Shown here: piece by piece, positions 8,936 through 17,712 of the stretch | Numbering within the stretch: position 1 is the stretch's first letter | Layout of the letters: each line of letters begins with the position of its first letter | NCBI RefSeq assembly: GCF_022385335.1 | Contig: NZ_CP092431.1 | Coordinates: 2,728,001-2,792,000, forward strand | Source: Streptomyces deccanensis | Lineage (GTDB): Bacteria; Actinomycetota; Actinomycetes; Streptomycetales; Streptomycetaceae | Length of the DNA: 64,000 bases | Reading direction: 5' to 3' | Position numbers and translations under genes: made by a program | Notes under the pieces: model-generated | What the model was told of the DNA's origin: nothing | Databases searched by the model: none | The model's input: the letters and a program-made list of their open reading frames with translations, nothing else

Positions 8936-11900
8936 ATGACAGAGCCGACGTACCGCCAGGTGCCCGCCCAGGTCGATCTGCCCGCGCTCGAGCACGCGGT
9001 GCTCGACTTCTGGCGCGAGCAGAAGATCTTCGCCAAGAGCCTGGAGCAGTCCGAGGGCCGCCCCGAGTGGGTGTTCTACGAGGGTCCGCCCACCGCCAAC
9101 GGCATGCCGGGCGCCCACCACATCGAGGCGCGCGTCTTCAAGGACGTCTTCCCCCGCTTCCGCACGATGCGCGGCTACCACGTGGCGCGCAAGGCCGGCT
9201 GGGACTGCCACGGCCTCCCCGTGGAGCTGGCGGTCGAGAAGGAGCTCGGCTTCAATGGCAAGAAGGACATCGAGGCGTACGGCATCGCCGAGTTCAACGC
9301 CAAGTGCCGCGACTCGGTGACCCGGCACACCGACGCCTTCACCGAGCTGACGACCCGCATGGGCTACTGGGTCGACCTCGACGACGCCTACCGGACCATG
9401 GACCCCGAGTACGTGGAGTCCGTCTGGTGGTCGCTCAAGGAGATCTTCAACAAGGGCCTGCTCGTCCAGGACCACCGCGTCGCCCCCTGGTGCCCCCGCT
9501 GCGGCACCGGCCTGTCGGACCACGAGCTGGCGCAGGGCTACGAGACGGTCGTCGACCCCTCGGTCTTCGTCCGTTTCCCGCTCACCTCCGGTCCGCTCGC
9601 CGGTGAGGCCGCGCTCCTGGTGTGGACGACCACGCCGTGGACGCTGGTGTCCAACACCGCGGTCGCCGCCCACCCCGAGGTCACCTATGTGGTCGCCACG
9701 GACGGCACGGAGAAGCTCGTCGTCGCCGAGCCGCTCGTCGCCAAGGCGCTCGGCGAGGGCTGGGAGACCACCGGCCAGACCTTCACCGGCGCCGAGATGG
9801 AGCGCTGGACCTATCAACGTCCGTTCGAACTCGTGGAGTTCCCGGAAGCGGCGCATTTCGTCGTCAACGCCGAATACGTGACGACCGAGGACGGTACGGG
9901 TCTGGTCCACCAGTCCCCCGCCTTCGGTGAGGACGACCTCAAGGTCTGCCGCTCGTACGGCCTGCCGGTCGTGAACCCCGTCCGCCCGGACGGCACGTTC
10001 GAGGAGGACGTCCCGCTGGTCGGCGGCGTCTTCTTCAAGAAGGCGGACGAAAAGCTCACCGAGGACCTCCAGCAGCGCGGCCTCCTCTTCCAGCACATCC
10101 CTTACGAGCACAGCTACCCGCACTGCTGGCGCTGCCACACCGCGCTCCTCTACTACGCGCAGCCGTCCTGGTACATCCGCACCACCGCCGTCAAGGACCG
10201 TCTCCTCCAGGAGAACGAGAAGACGAACTGGTTCCCGGACTCGGTCAAGCACGGCCGCTTCGGCGACTGGCTCAACAACAACATCGACTGGGCGCTCTCC
10301 CGCAGCCGCTACTGGGGCACCCCGCTGCCGATCTGGCGCTGTGAGGAGAACCACCTCACCTGCGTGGGCTCCCGCGAGGAGCTGTCCCAGCTCTCCGGCA
10401 CCGACCAGTCCGAGCTGGACCCGCACCGCCCGTTCATCGACGCGGTCACCTTCCCCTGCCCCCAGGACGGCTGCGGCAGCACGGCCACGCGCGTCCCGGA
10501 AGTCATCGACGCCTGGTACGACTCGGGCTCGATGCCGTTCGCGCAGTGGGGCTACCCGTACAAGAACAAGGAACTCTTCGAGTCCCGCTACCCGGCCCAG
10601 TTCATCAGCGAGGCCATCGACCAGACCCGCGGCTGGTTCTACACACTGATGGCCGTCGGCACCCTGGTGTTCGACAAGTCGTCGTACGAGAACGTCGTGT
10701 GCCTCGGCCACATCCTCGCCGAGGACGGCCGCAAGATGTCCAAGCACCTGGGCAACATCCTCCAGCCGATCCCGCTCATGGACCAGCACGGCGCCGACGC
10801 CGTCCGCTGGTTCATGGCGGCCGGCGGCTCCCCCTGGGCGGCCCGCCGCGTCGGCCACGGCACCATCCAGGAGGTCGTCCGCAAGACGCTCCTCACGTAC
10901 TGGAACACGGTCGCCTTCCAGGCCCTGTACGCCCGCACGTCGAACTGGGCGCCCAGCGCGGCGGACCCGGCCCCGGCCGACCGCCCGGTCCTGGACCGCT
11001 GGCTGCTGTCCGAGCTCCACGCCCTCACCGACCAGGTGACCGGGGCCCTGGAGGCGTACGACACCCAGCGCGCCGGAAAGCTCCTCTCGGCGTTCGTCGA
11101 CGACCTTTCCAACTGGTACGTGCGCCGGTCGCGCCGCCGCTTCTGGCAGGGCGACAAGGCCGCGCTGCGCACCCTGCACGAGGTCGTCGAGACGGTCACC
11201 AAGCTGATGGCCCCGCTGACCCCGTTCATCACCGAGCGGGTCTGGCAGGACCTGATCGTGCCGGTCTCCCCGGGGGCCCCCGAGTCGGTGCACCTGGCCG
11301 CCTGGCCGGAGGCGGACCTCTCCGCGATCGACCCCGAGCTGTCGAAGCAGATGGTCCTGGTGCGCCGCCTGGTCGAGCTGGGCCGGGCCACGCGCGCGGA
11401 GTCGGGCGTCAAGACCCGCCAGCCCCTCTCCCGCGCCCTGGTGGCGGCGACGGGCTTCGACGCCCTGAACCCCGAGCTGCACGCGCAGATCACGGAGGAA
11501 CTGAACGTCAGCTCCCTGGCCTCCCTCTCCGAGGTCGGCGGCTCCCTGGTGGACACCACCGCCAAGGCCAACTTCCGCGCGCTGGGCAAGCGCTTCGGCA
11601 AGCGCGTCCAGGACGTGGCCAAGGCCGTGGCGAACGCCGACGCGGCCGCCCTGTCTCTGGCCCTGCGCGAGGGCACGGCGACGGTCGAGGTCGACGGCGA
11701 GACCATCAGCCTCGCCCCCGACGAGGTGATCATCACGGAGACGCCCCGCGAGGGCTGGTCGGTGGCCTCCGACTCCGGCGCGACGGTCGCCCTCGACCTG
11801 GAGATCACGGAGGAACTCCGCCGTGCGGGCCTCGCCCGTGACGCGATCCGCCTGATCCAGGAGGCCCGCAAGAACAGCGGCCTGGACGTGGCCGACCGCA

Positions 11901-12079
11901 TCGCCCTGCGCTGGCAGGCGACCGACCCTGCGGTCACCGCGGCCCTGACCGAGCACGCGCCCCTGATCGCGGACGAGGTCCTCGCAACGGACTTCGCCTC
12001 CGGCGAGGCCGACGACACGTACGGCGCCCCGTTCACGGACGAGCCCCTGACACTGACGTTCCGCCTGCGCAAGGTCTGA
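8936..12079 (+). CDS. ileS: Isoleucyl-tRNA synthetase
   Basis: 1047 residues from the ATG at 8936, with GGAGG at 8921-8925. It charges tRNA-Ile with isoleucine in the cytoplasm. The first class I motif reads GMPGAHH (residues 56-62), where HxGH is replaced by GAHH; the second, KMSKH, is at 600-604. The editing (CP1) domain with WTTTPWTL and the C-terminal anticodon-binding domains are present. Length and sequence type match the eukaryote-like IleRS2 class found in actinobacteria, which tends to resist mupirocin. Expression should be set by the T-box upstream. The gene ends in a hairpin-rich gap facing divIVA. Confidence 0.97.
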   Translation: MTEPTYRQVPAQVDLPALEHAVLDFWREQKIFAKSLEQSEGRPEWVFYEGPPTANGMPGAHHIEARVFKDVFPRFRTMRGYHVARKAGWDCHGLPVELAVEKELGFNGKKDIEAYGIAEFNAKCRDSVTRHTDAFTELTTRMGYWVDLDDAYRTMDPEYVESVWWSLKEIFNKGLLVQDHRVAPWCPRCGTGLSDHELAQGYETVVDPSVFVRFPLTSGPLAGEAALLVWTTTPWTLVSNTAVAAHPEVTYVVATDGTEKLVVAEPLVAKALGEGWETTGQTFTGAEMERWTYQRPFELVEFPEAAHFVVNAEYVTTEDGTGLVHQSPAFGEDDLKVCRSYGLPVVNPVRPDGTFEEDVPLVGGVFFKKADEKLTEDLQQRGLLFQHIPYEHSYPHCWRCHTALLYYAQPSWYIRTTAVKDRLLQENEKTNWFPDSVKHGRFGDWLNNNIDWALSRSRYWGTPLPIWRCEENHLTCVGSREELSQLSGTDQSELDPHRPFIDAVTFPCPQDGCGSTATRVPEVIDAWYDSGSMPFAQWGYPYKNKELFESRYPAQFISEAIDQTRGWFYTLMAVGTLVFDKSSYENVVCLGHILAEDGRKMSKHLGNILQPIPLMDQHGADAVRWFMAAGGSPWAARRVGHGTIQEVVRKTLLTYWNTVAFQALYARTSNWAPSAADPAPADRPVLDRWLLSELHALTDQVTGALEAYDTQRAGKLLSAFVDDLSNWYVRRSRRRFWQGDKAALRTLHEVVETVTKLMAPLTPFITERVWQDLIVPVSPGAPESVHLAAWPEADLSAIDPELSKQMVLVRRLVELGRATRAESGVKTRQPLSRALVAATGFDALNPELHAQITEELNVSSLASLSEVGGSLVDTTAKANFRALGKRFGKRVQDVAKAVANADAAALSLALREGTATVEVDGETISLAPDEVIITETPREGWSVASDSGATVALDLEITEELRRAGLARDAIRLIQEARKNSGLDVADRIALRWQATDPAVTAALTEHAPLIADEVLATDFASGEADDTYGAPFTDEPLTLTFRLRKV

Positions 12080-12086
12080 CACCTGC

Positions 12087-12108
12087 CCGCGCCCCTGACG
12101 GGGCGCGG
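12087..12108 (+). terminator. ileS terminator hairpin
   Basis: Perfect 9-bp stem (12087-12095 with 12100-12108) and a TGAC loop, eight bases after the ileS stop. It is the first of three strong hairpins in the convergent gap and the best placed to end ileS transcription. Confidence 0.7.
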
Positions 12109-12196
12109 TCAGCTCCCAGCCCTGCCATGCGTAGCTGCGGGCAAGCGCTGGTGAGCGAGACCCACCCCCGCCCAGCACCCACCACCGGGCAACCCA

Positions 12197-12240
12197 CGAA
12201 GGCCCGGGGCACCGAAGAAATCCGGCGCCCCGGGCCTTCG
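12197..12240. terminator. Long hairpin in the ileS-divIVA convergent gap
   Basis: Perfect 14-bp inverted repeat (12197-12210 with 12227-12240) with a 16-base loop that holds a further CCG/CGG pairing. It is symmetric and could act on either strand. Confidence 0.65.
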
Positions 12241-12281
12241 GCGTTGCACACGTCGAACATCCGCCCACACCCACACGACAA

Positions 12282-12320
12282 AGGGCGGGGCCCCGGATCA
12301 AAAATCCGGGGCCCCGCCCT
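12282..12320. terminator. Strong terminator hairpin next to divIVA
   Basis: Perfect 17-bp inverted repeat (12282-12298 with 12304-12320) around a CAAAA loop. It lies 36 bases beyond the divIVA stop on the minus strand and is the likely end of the dcw-side transcript. Confidence 0.8.
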
Positions 12321-12355
12321 GAACGCTGCCGACGCCTACGGCGTACCAGTAATCG

Positions 12356-13579
12356 TCAGTTGTCGTCCTCGTCGATGAGGAACCCACGCATCGGCGAGGG
12401 AGCCTGCCCCATCGGAGAGGGGCCCTGCGGCCGGACCGGAGCCATCGGCTGGGTCATGGCCGGAGACATCTGCTGCTGACCGCCGTAGGAGGGCGCGGCC
12501 GGAGCCGGGGCACCGCCCATGCCTCCACCCATGCCGCCCGGGTTGCCACCGTACGACGGGGCGCTCGCGCCGGCCGGAGCCATGGAGGGCGCCGGGGACG
12601 GCGGCAGCGACGCGGTCGCCGGGGTGCGCGGCGGGGCCAGCGAGTCGTCCGCCTGGGTCTCCAGCTGACGCAGCTGCGACTCCAGGTAGGACTTCAGACG
12701 CGTGCGGTACTCGCGCTCGAAGCCACGCAGGTCCTCGACCTTGCGCTCCAGCGTGGCGCGGGCGGACTCCAGGGAGCCCATCGCGACGCGGTGCTTCTCC
12801 TGCGCGTCCCGCTCCAGGGCGTCGGCCTTGGCACGGGCGTCCCGCTCCAGACCCTCGGCGCGGCTGCGGGCCTCGCCGACGATCTTGTTGGCCTCGGAAC
12901 GGGCCTCGGCGATCGCCTGGTCGGCGGTCTGCTGGGCCAGCGAGAGCACCCGCGCGGCGCTGTCGCCGCCGGGACCCTGACCGGGGCCGCCCATCGGACC
13001 ACCCATGGGGCCGCCCATCGGACCGCCCATCTGCTGCTGCATGGGAGGCTGGCCGCCCATGGGACCCTGGCCCATCTGGCCCTGGCCCATCTGCGGCTGC
13101 ATCTGGCCCTGACCCATGGGGCCCTGGCCCATCGGTCCCTGACCCATCGGGCCGGGACCCTGCTGCCCCTGGCCACCAGGGCCTGCGGGCAGCTGCGGAG
13201 CACCGCTCGGCAGCTGGGGCGGGCCACCCATGGGGCCCCCCATCTGCTGCGGCGGGCCCGATATGCCGGCGGGTACGGGTCCACCGGGACCTCGCATACC
13301 CTGCTGCTGCATACCGCCCTGTTGCTGCATGCCACCCTGCTGCATGCCGCCCTGCTGGTCCTGGGGCTCCGGCGGCTTGCGCATGTTCTGCTGGTTCTGC
13401 GCAGCGGCGCGCGTGGCCGCGGCCAGTTTGGCGCGCAGGTCCTCGTTCTCGCGGAGCAGGCGCGTCAGTTCGGCTTCGACCTCATCGAGGAAGGCATCGA
13501 CCTCGTCCTCGTCATAGCCTTCTCGGAGGCGGACGGTCGTGAACTGCTTGTTCCGCACGTCCTCGGGGGTCAACGGCAT
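12356..13579 (-). CDS. divIVA: Polar growth and cell-shape protein DivIVA (Wag31-like)
   Basis: 407 residues. The N-terminal DivIVA domain ([15 protein letters not shown]..., residues 1 to about 60) targets curved membrane. A low-complexity linker (about 65-200) is rich in Gln, Met, Gly and Pro with MGQGP-type repeats. A coiled coil (about 205-300) follows, then a Pro/Ala/Gly-rich tail ending FLIDEDDN. In Streptomyces the protein sits at hyphal tips and directs wall growth and branching. It is the last gene of the sepF-yggT-divIVA end of the cluster; the linker repeats are also visible in DNA at about 13000-13160. Confidence 0.95.
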   Translation of the reverse strand: MPLTPEDVRNKQFTTVRLREGYDEDEVDAFLDEVEAELTRLLRENEDLRAKLAAATRAAAQNQQNMRKPPEPQDQQGGMQQGGMQQQGGMQQQGMRGPGGPVPAGISGPPQQMGGPMGGPPQLPSGAPQLPAGPGGQGQQGPGPMGQGPMGQGPMGQGQMQPQMGQGQMGQGPMGGQPPMQQQMGGPMGGPMGGPMGGPGQGPGGDSAARVLSLAQQTADQAIAEARSEANKIVGEARSRAEGLERDARAKADALERDAQEKHRVAMGSLESARATLERKVEDLRGFEREYRTRLKSYLESQLRQLETQADDSLAPPRTPATASLPPSPAPSMAPAGASAPSYGGNPGGMGGGMGGAPAPAAPSYGGQQQMSPAMTQPMAPVRPQGPSPMGQAPSPMRGFLIDEDDN

Positions 13580-13625
13580 CTCTTCACCTCAACGTAGTCG
13601 TCGGCATTCGGCAAGACCGCATCTC

Positions 13626-13922
13626 TCACACCGCTCCCATCCCGCTGGCTACCACCGCACGCAGGATGAAAACGATGATCATCAGCACGAAGAAGGACAG
13701 GTCGAGCGCCACGCCCCCGAGACGCAGCGGCGGAATGAACCGCCGCAGAAGCTTGAGCGGTGGATCGGTGACAGTGTAGGTGGCCTCCAGAACGACCACC
13801 ATCGCCTTGCCGGGTTGCCATGAGCGGGCGAACTGGAAGACGTAGTCCATGACCAACCGGAAGATCAACACGATGAAGAACACCGTCAGCGCGATGTAGA
13901 GGATCGTCAAGACCACGCTCAT
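13626..13922 (-). CDS. YggT-family membrane protein
   Basis: 98 residues with two hydrophobic segments (about 5-25 and 72-95) flanking the family core with DPPLKLLRRFIPPLRLGGVA. YggT proteins are small membrane proteins of unsettled function that lie between sepF and divIVA in many Gram-positive bacteria. The spacing here (46 bases to divIVA, 60 from sepF) supports one transcript with those division genes. A role in membrane anchoring or osmotic handling is only inference. Confidence 0.9.
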   Translation of the reverse strand: MSVVLTILYIALTVFFIVLIFRLVMDYVFQFARSWQPGKAMVVVLEATYTVTDPPLKLLRRFIPPLRLGGVALDLSFFVLMIIVFILRAVVASGMGAV

Positions 13923-13982
13923 GTCCGGTGTTTCCCTCTCCCCAATTCCGTGTTGCTCTACCGCTGTTTCCGGTCGTACGTC

Positions 13983-14624
13983 TCAGCTCTGGTTGAAGAA
14001 CCCGCCCTCTGCGATGCGGGCCTTGTCCTCCGCCGTGACATCGACGTTAGCAGGCGACAACAGGAACACCTTCTGCGTCACCCGCTCGATGCTGCCGTGA
14101 AGACCAAACACCAAACCGGCCGCAAAGTCGACAAGTCGCTTCGCATCTGTGTCGTCCATCTCAGTCAGATTCATGATCACCGGGGTGCCCTCACGGAAGT
14201 GTTCCCCGATGGTACGGGCCTCGTTGTAGGTCCGCGGGTGCAACGTGGTGATCCGGTAAGGCTCTCGCTCGGACACGACCTTGGGCATGATCACCGGTGC
14301 GTTCTTCTCCAGACTCGAACGTTCTTGTGTGATGGACGCCACGGGAGCGATCCGGGCGGGTCGCGCCGATTCCGCGGGGAGCGAAGTGGCGTGCGCCACC
14401 GGTTCACGCTGCACCGGGGGCTGCACCACTCGTACCGATTCATCCCTTTGGGACTGATGTGACTGGTGTGACTGGTGCACCGGCTCGTGCCGGCGGTGGT
14501 CACGCTCGGGCTCCGGGTCGAGCTCGGGCTCGAAGTCGTCGTCGGGGTCGAATCCCCTGCCGTCGTACCCATCGTCCTCCACGAGGCCGAGGTAGACCGC
14601 CATCTTGCGCATCGCGCCGGCCAT
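13983..14624 (-). CDS. sepF: Cell division protein SepF
   Basis: 213 residues. The N-terminal amphipathic membrane-binding helix ([15 protein letters not shown]) is followed by a disordered acidic and His-rich linker (about 20-95), then the conserved alpha/beta core from about 100. SepF polymerises into rings, binds the FtsZ C-terminal tail and ties the Z-ring to membrane; with no ftsA in this cluster it is the likely FtsZ anchor. The start ATG has GGAGG nine bases upstream. It lies in the canonical ftsZ-pgeF-yggS-sepF order. Confidence 0.95.
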   Translation of the reverse strand: MAGAMRKMAVYLGLVEDDGYDGRGFDPDDDFEPELDPEPERDHRRHEPVHQSHQSHQSQRDESVRVVQPPVQREPVAHATSLPAESARPARIAPVASITQERSSLEKNAPVIMPKVVSEREPYRITTLHPRTYNEARTIGEHFREGTPVIMNLTEMDDTDAKRLVDFAAGLVFGLHGSIERVTQKVFLLSPANVDVTAEDKARIAEGGFFNQS

Positions 14625-14753
14625 GCTCTGAGTCCTCCGCTCTGTGGTGGATCGACTGACGACTTCCCAAGTGCCCGCGATCCACGAGGTCGTTGCGCCC
14701 GCCTCTCGACGGAATGACCATATTTTCTGCTGTGGTCCGACTTCTTGGCGACG

Positions 14754-15473
14754 TTACCCGAGCCCGGGACGGACTCCGAGTACCGCAGTGCCGACGCGTA
14801 CATGTGTCGCTCCGGCCGCCACGGCATCCTCGAGGTCCGCACTCATCCCTGCGGAGACCATGTTCGCAGCCGGATGGGCTCGGCGCAGGTCGGTCGACAA
14901 ATCCATCAACCGCTCGAACGCGGCCCGTTGGCGTCCGGCGTACTCCCCGGTGAGCGGCGCCACGGTCATCAGACCATCGACCCGCACCCCCGGCGACTCC
15001 GCCAGGAGGTCGGCCAACTCTTCGATTCCGCCCGGACCGACACCTCCTCGCTCCCCGCGGCCGCTCTCGTCGGCGTCGAGCGCGACCTGGATGAGACATC
15101 CCACCTCACGGCCGACCCGAACGGCCTCTTTCGACAGAGTCGTGACAAGCCTGGAACGATCGACGGACTGCACGAGATCCGCGTAACGCACCACAGAACG
15201 GACCTTGTTGGTCTGCAACTGGCCCACGAAGTGCCACACAAGGGACAGATCCGAGCATTCGGCCGCCTTCGGGGCCGCGTCCTGGTCCTTGTTCTCGGCG
15301 ACGTGGCGCACACCGAGTTCCGACAGGATCCGCACATCGCTCGCCGGGTAGGTCTTGGTGACCACGATCAGGGTCACCTCGTCCCGCTTGCGGCCCGCGG
15401 CCACGCACGCCGCCGCGATGCGGTCCTCCACCTTCGCCAGGTTCGCGGCGAGTTGTGCCTTACGGTCGGTCAT
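14754..15473 (-). CDS. YggS-family PLP-binding protein (pyridoxal phosphate homeostasis)
   Basis: 239 residues with an alanine-racemase-like TIM-barrel fold. The PLP lysine is Lys40 in VVTKTYPASDVR, and the phosphate-binding Gly/Ser region near the C-terminus reads VSAGMSADLEDAVAAGATHVRVG. The family has no known enzymatic reaction and buffers cellular PLP and amino-acid pools. The ATG at 15473 lies five bases after the upstream pgeF stop, so it is probably translated from the same message; the frame continues open into that gene's antisense and must not be extended. Confidence 0.92.
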   Translation of the reverse strand: MTDRKAQLAANLAKVEDRIAAACVAAGRKRDEVTLIVVTKTYPASDVRILSELGVRHVAENKDQDAAPKAAECSDLSLVWHFVGQLQTNKVRSVVRYADLVQSVDRSRLVTTLSKEAVRVGREVGCLIQVALDADESGRGERGGVGPGGIEELADLLAESPGVRVDGLMTVAPLTGEYAGRQRAAFERLMDLSTDLRRAHPAANMVSAGMSADLEDAVAAGATHVRVGTAVLGVRPGLG

Positions 15474-15478
15474 GTCCC

Positions 15479-16243
15479 TCAGTCCAGCCAGACATATCCC
15501 GCGAGTCGCCCTGTGGCGCGGTCGCGGCGGTACGAGAAGTGATCGCGCGACTCCAGCGTGCACACCGGCGACTGCTCCCGGTCGCGCACTCCGGAGCGCT
15601 CCAGCTGTGCGTGCACTCCGGCGCACACATCCACGGAGGGCGTGCCCCAACTGGTCTCGGCGTACGCCGCCGGCTCGACGGTGGCCACCTCGGCGCGCAT
15701 CGCCTCGGGCACTTCGTAACACCGGCCGCAGACGGCGGGTCCGGTGCGGGCGACGATCCGGGCCGGGTCGGCGCCGAGTTCGGTCATGGCCCGTACCGCC
15801 GCGGGGACGACCCCGGCGATCATGCCGGGCCGGCCCGCGTGGGCGGCGGCGACGACCCCGGCGACGGGGTCGGCCAGCAGCACCGGAACGCAGTCGGCGG
15901 TGAGGACGGCGAGCGCGAGACCGCGCCGGGTGGTGACGATCGCGTCGACGGCCGGGACGGCGCCGGAGCAGGAGTCGGGGCCGGAGTCGGCGGCGGATCC
16001 GGCGCCCCACGGTCCGTCGACCACGGCCACGTCCGCGCCGTGCACCTGGTTCATCCAGACGACCCGGTCGGGCTCCAGGCCCAGCGACTTGGCCGCCAGC
16101 TCCCGGTTGGTCGTCACGGCGGCGGCGTCGTCCCCGACCGCGCCGCCGAGATTGAGCTCCTCATACGGAGCGGCGCTCACCCCGCCCCACCTGTCGGTGA
16201 AGGCGAAGTGCGCGCCGCTCACGTTCTCGCGCTGTCCTATCAC
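15479..16243 (-). CDS. pgeF: Laccase-domain (DUF152/YfiH) protein, peptidoglycan editing factor family
   Basis: 254 residues. The metal/catalytic residues of the family are present: His69 in NQVHGADV, Cys118 in [10 protein letters not shown] and His135 in AAAHAGRPG. The usual HAGWRG box is changed to HAGRPG. E. coli YfiH/PgeF cleaves L-Ser wrongly placed in muropeptides; other members were reported as laccase-like or adenosine phosphorylases. Position directly after ftsZ fits a wall-quality role. The GTG start overlaps the ftsZ stop (GTGA, 16240-16243), so translation is coupled to ftsZ. Confidence 0.88.
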   Translation of the reverse strand: MIGQRENVSGAHFAFTDRWGGVSAAPYEELNLGGAVGDDAAAVTTNRELAAKSLGLEPDRVVWMNQVHGADVAVVDGPWGAGSAADSGPDSCSGAVPAVDAIVTTRRGLALAVLTADCVPVLLADPVAGVVAAAHAGRPGMIAGVVPAAVRAMTELGADPARIVARTGPAVCGRCYEVPEAMRAEVATVEPAAYAETSWGTPSVDVCAGVHAQLERSGVRDREQSPVCTLESRDHFSYRRDRATGRLAGYVWLD

Positions 16244-17433
16244 TTGAGGAAGTCCGGCACGTCCAGCTCCTCGGCGGCGCTGTCCGAGTAGGACCGGGAC
16301 GGCGGGACCGGCGGGGCGACCGGAACCTCGTTCACCGGCTCCGGGGCGGGCGCCGCCGGCTCCTCCTTCGGCTTGACGCTGCCGAGCGAGCCGAAGGACG
16401 GGCGGCTCTCGGCGGGTCGCGCCGGGGCGGGCTCCTCGCGCTTGGCCGCGGCCGAGCCGAGGATGTTGTCCCGCTTGGCCGGGGGCTGACCGCCGTCGAA
16501 GCCGGCCGCGATGACCGTGACCCGGACCTCGTCGCCGAGGGCGTCGTCGATGACCGCACCGAAGATGATGTTGGCCTCGGGGTGCGCGGCCTCGCTGACC
16601 AGCTGGGCGGCCTCGTTGATCTCGAACAGACCGAGGTCCGAACCACCGGAGATGGAGAGCAGGACGCCGCGGGCGCCGTCGATGGAGGCCTCGAGGAGCG
16701 GCGAGGAGATCGCCATCTCGGCGGCGGCCACCGCGCGGTCGTCGCCACGGGCCGAGCCGATGCCCATGAGGGCCGAACCGGCCTCGGACATGACCGACTT
16801 GACGTCGGCGAAGTCGAGGTTGATCAGACCGGGGGTGGTGATGAGGTCGGTGATGCCCTGGACACCGGAGAGCAGGACCTGGTCGGCCGACTTGAACGCG
16901 TCCAGCACGGAGACCTGGCGGTCCGAGATGGAGAGCAGCCGGTCGTTCGGGATGACGATGAGGGTGTCGACCTCTTCGCGCAGCTCGGCGATGCCGTCCT
17001 CGGCCTGGTTGGCGCGGCGGCGGCCCTCGAAGGTGAACGGGCGGGTGACCACGCCGATGGTGAGGGCGCCGAGGGAGCGGGCGATGTTGGCCACGACGGG
17101 CGCGCCGCCGGTGCCGGTGCCGCCGCCCTCGCCGGCCGTCACGAAGACCATGTCGGCCCCCTTGAGGACCTCCTCGATCTCCTCGCGGTGGTCCTCGGCG
17201 GCCTTCCGGCCGACGGCCGGGTTGGCGCCGGCGCCGAGTCCGCGGGTGAGTTCCCGGCCGACGTCGAGCTTGACGTCGGCGTCGCTCATCAACAGAGCTT
17301 GCGCGTCGGTGTTGATGGCGATGAACTCGACGCCCTTGAGACCGACCTCGATCATCCGGTTGATGGCATTGACACCACCGCCGCCGACACCGATGACTTT
17401 GATGACTGCGAGGTAGTTCTGCGGTGCTGCCAC
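16240..17433 (-). CDS. ftsZ: Cell division GTPase FtsZ
   Basis: 397 residues. The N-terminal loop [13 protein letters not shown], the tubulin signature GGGTGTGG (103-110) and the T7-loop region [11 protein letters not shown] are all intact, followed by a Pro/Ala/Glu-rich linker (about 315-385) and the conserved C-terminal peptide DVPDFLK that binds SepF and other partners. It polymerises with GTP into vegetative cross-wall rings and sporulation ladders. A 279-base gap upstream of the start holds at least two promoter-like sequences and GACAC motifs, matching the known separate, sporulation-boosted promoters of Streptomyces ftsZ. Confidence 0.98.
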   Translation of the reverse strand: MAAPQNYLAVIKVIGVGGGGVNAINRMIEVGLKGVEFIAINTDAQALLMSDADVKLDVGRELTRGLGAGANPAVGRKAAEDHREEIEEVLKGADMVFVTAGEGGGTGTGGAPVVANIARSLGALTIGVVTRPFTFEGRRRANQAEDGIAELREEVDTLIVIPNDRLLSISDRQVSVLDAFKSADQVLLSGVQGITDLITTPGLINLDFADVKSVMSEAGSALMGIGSARGDDRAVAAAEMAISSPLLEASIDGARGVLLSISGGSDLGLFEINEAAQLVSEAAHPEANIIFGAVIDDALGDEVRVTVIAAGFDGGQPPAKRDNILGSAAAKREEPAPARPAESRPSFGSLGSVKPKEEPAAPAPEPVNEVPVAPPVPPSRSYSDSAAEELDVPDFLK

Positions 17434-17531
17434 GTCGAAGGCCTCTCGCCTCGAGTTACGTGTCGCCGCTTCGCGGGGTACCCGCGAGCCGACGACTGAT
17501 GCCGAAGTGGGACGGTCCGAACGCCGACCCG

Positions 17532-17556
17532 AACCCTAACGCTGAAGTTTAGGGTT
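17532..17556. promoter_or_regulatory. Inverted repeat in the ftsZ leader
   Basis: AACCCTAA (17532-17539) and TTAGGGTT (17549-17556) form a perfect 8-bp inverted repeat with a 9-base spacer, about 100 bases before the ftsZ start. It lies downstream of both candidate promoters, so it may be an operator or a leader RNA hairpin. Confidence 0.5.
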
Positions 17557-17592
17557 ACCAGTGTGACTGTTCCTTGGACTCTTCCGAACAGG

Positions 17593-17622
17593 ACACTAAG
17601 TCGACAAGTGGCGCACGTTCAA
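17593..17622 (-). promoter_or_regulatory. Candidate ftsZ promoter
   Basis: On the minus strand TTGAAC (17622-17617) and TAGTGT (17598-17593) are separated by 18 bases, close to the actinobacterial housekeeping consensus. A start near 17586 would give a leader of about 150 bases. The -10 overlaps a GACAC motif on the plus strand (17592-17596), the core recognised by WhiA. Confidence 0.6.
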
Positions 17623-17653
17623 CGAACACGCCGAACCTCCCGTTTTTCTTTTC

Positions 17654-17684
17654 ACCCTATGTGATCAGCCGTAGCGGTGCCCAA
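17654..17684 (-). promoter_or_regulatory. Second candidate ftsZ promoter
   Basis: On the minus strand TTGGGC (17684-17679) and TAGGGT (17659-17654) are 19 bases apart. Spacing is slightly long but the -10 is typical of GC-rich actinobacteria. It lies just after the ftsQ stop. Confidence 0.4.
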
Positions 17685-17712
17685 CCAGGGTGCTGGCCTG
17701 CGCGGATGTGCG

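Noticed and set aside
8114..12301. 1395-codon open frame antisense to ileS
   Set aside because: Composition follows the antisense of ileS codons; the plus-strand ileS has full motif support.
12990..13160. CRISPR-like repeat array
   Set aside because: The repeats are short, continuous, in frame with divIVA and have no unique spacers.
17532..17556. TTAGGGTT as a telomere-like sequence
   Set aside because: Streptomyces telomeres do not use this repeat; a single inverted pair in a promoter gap is better read as an operator or hairpin.
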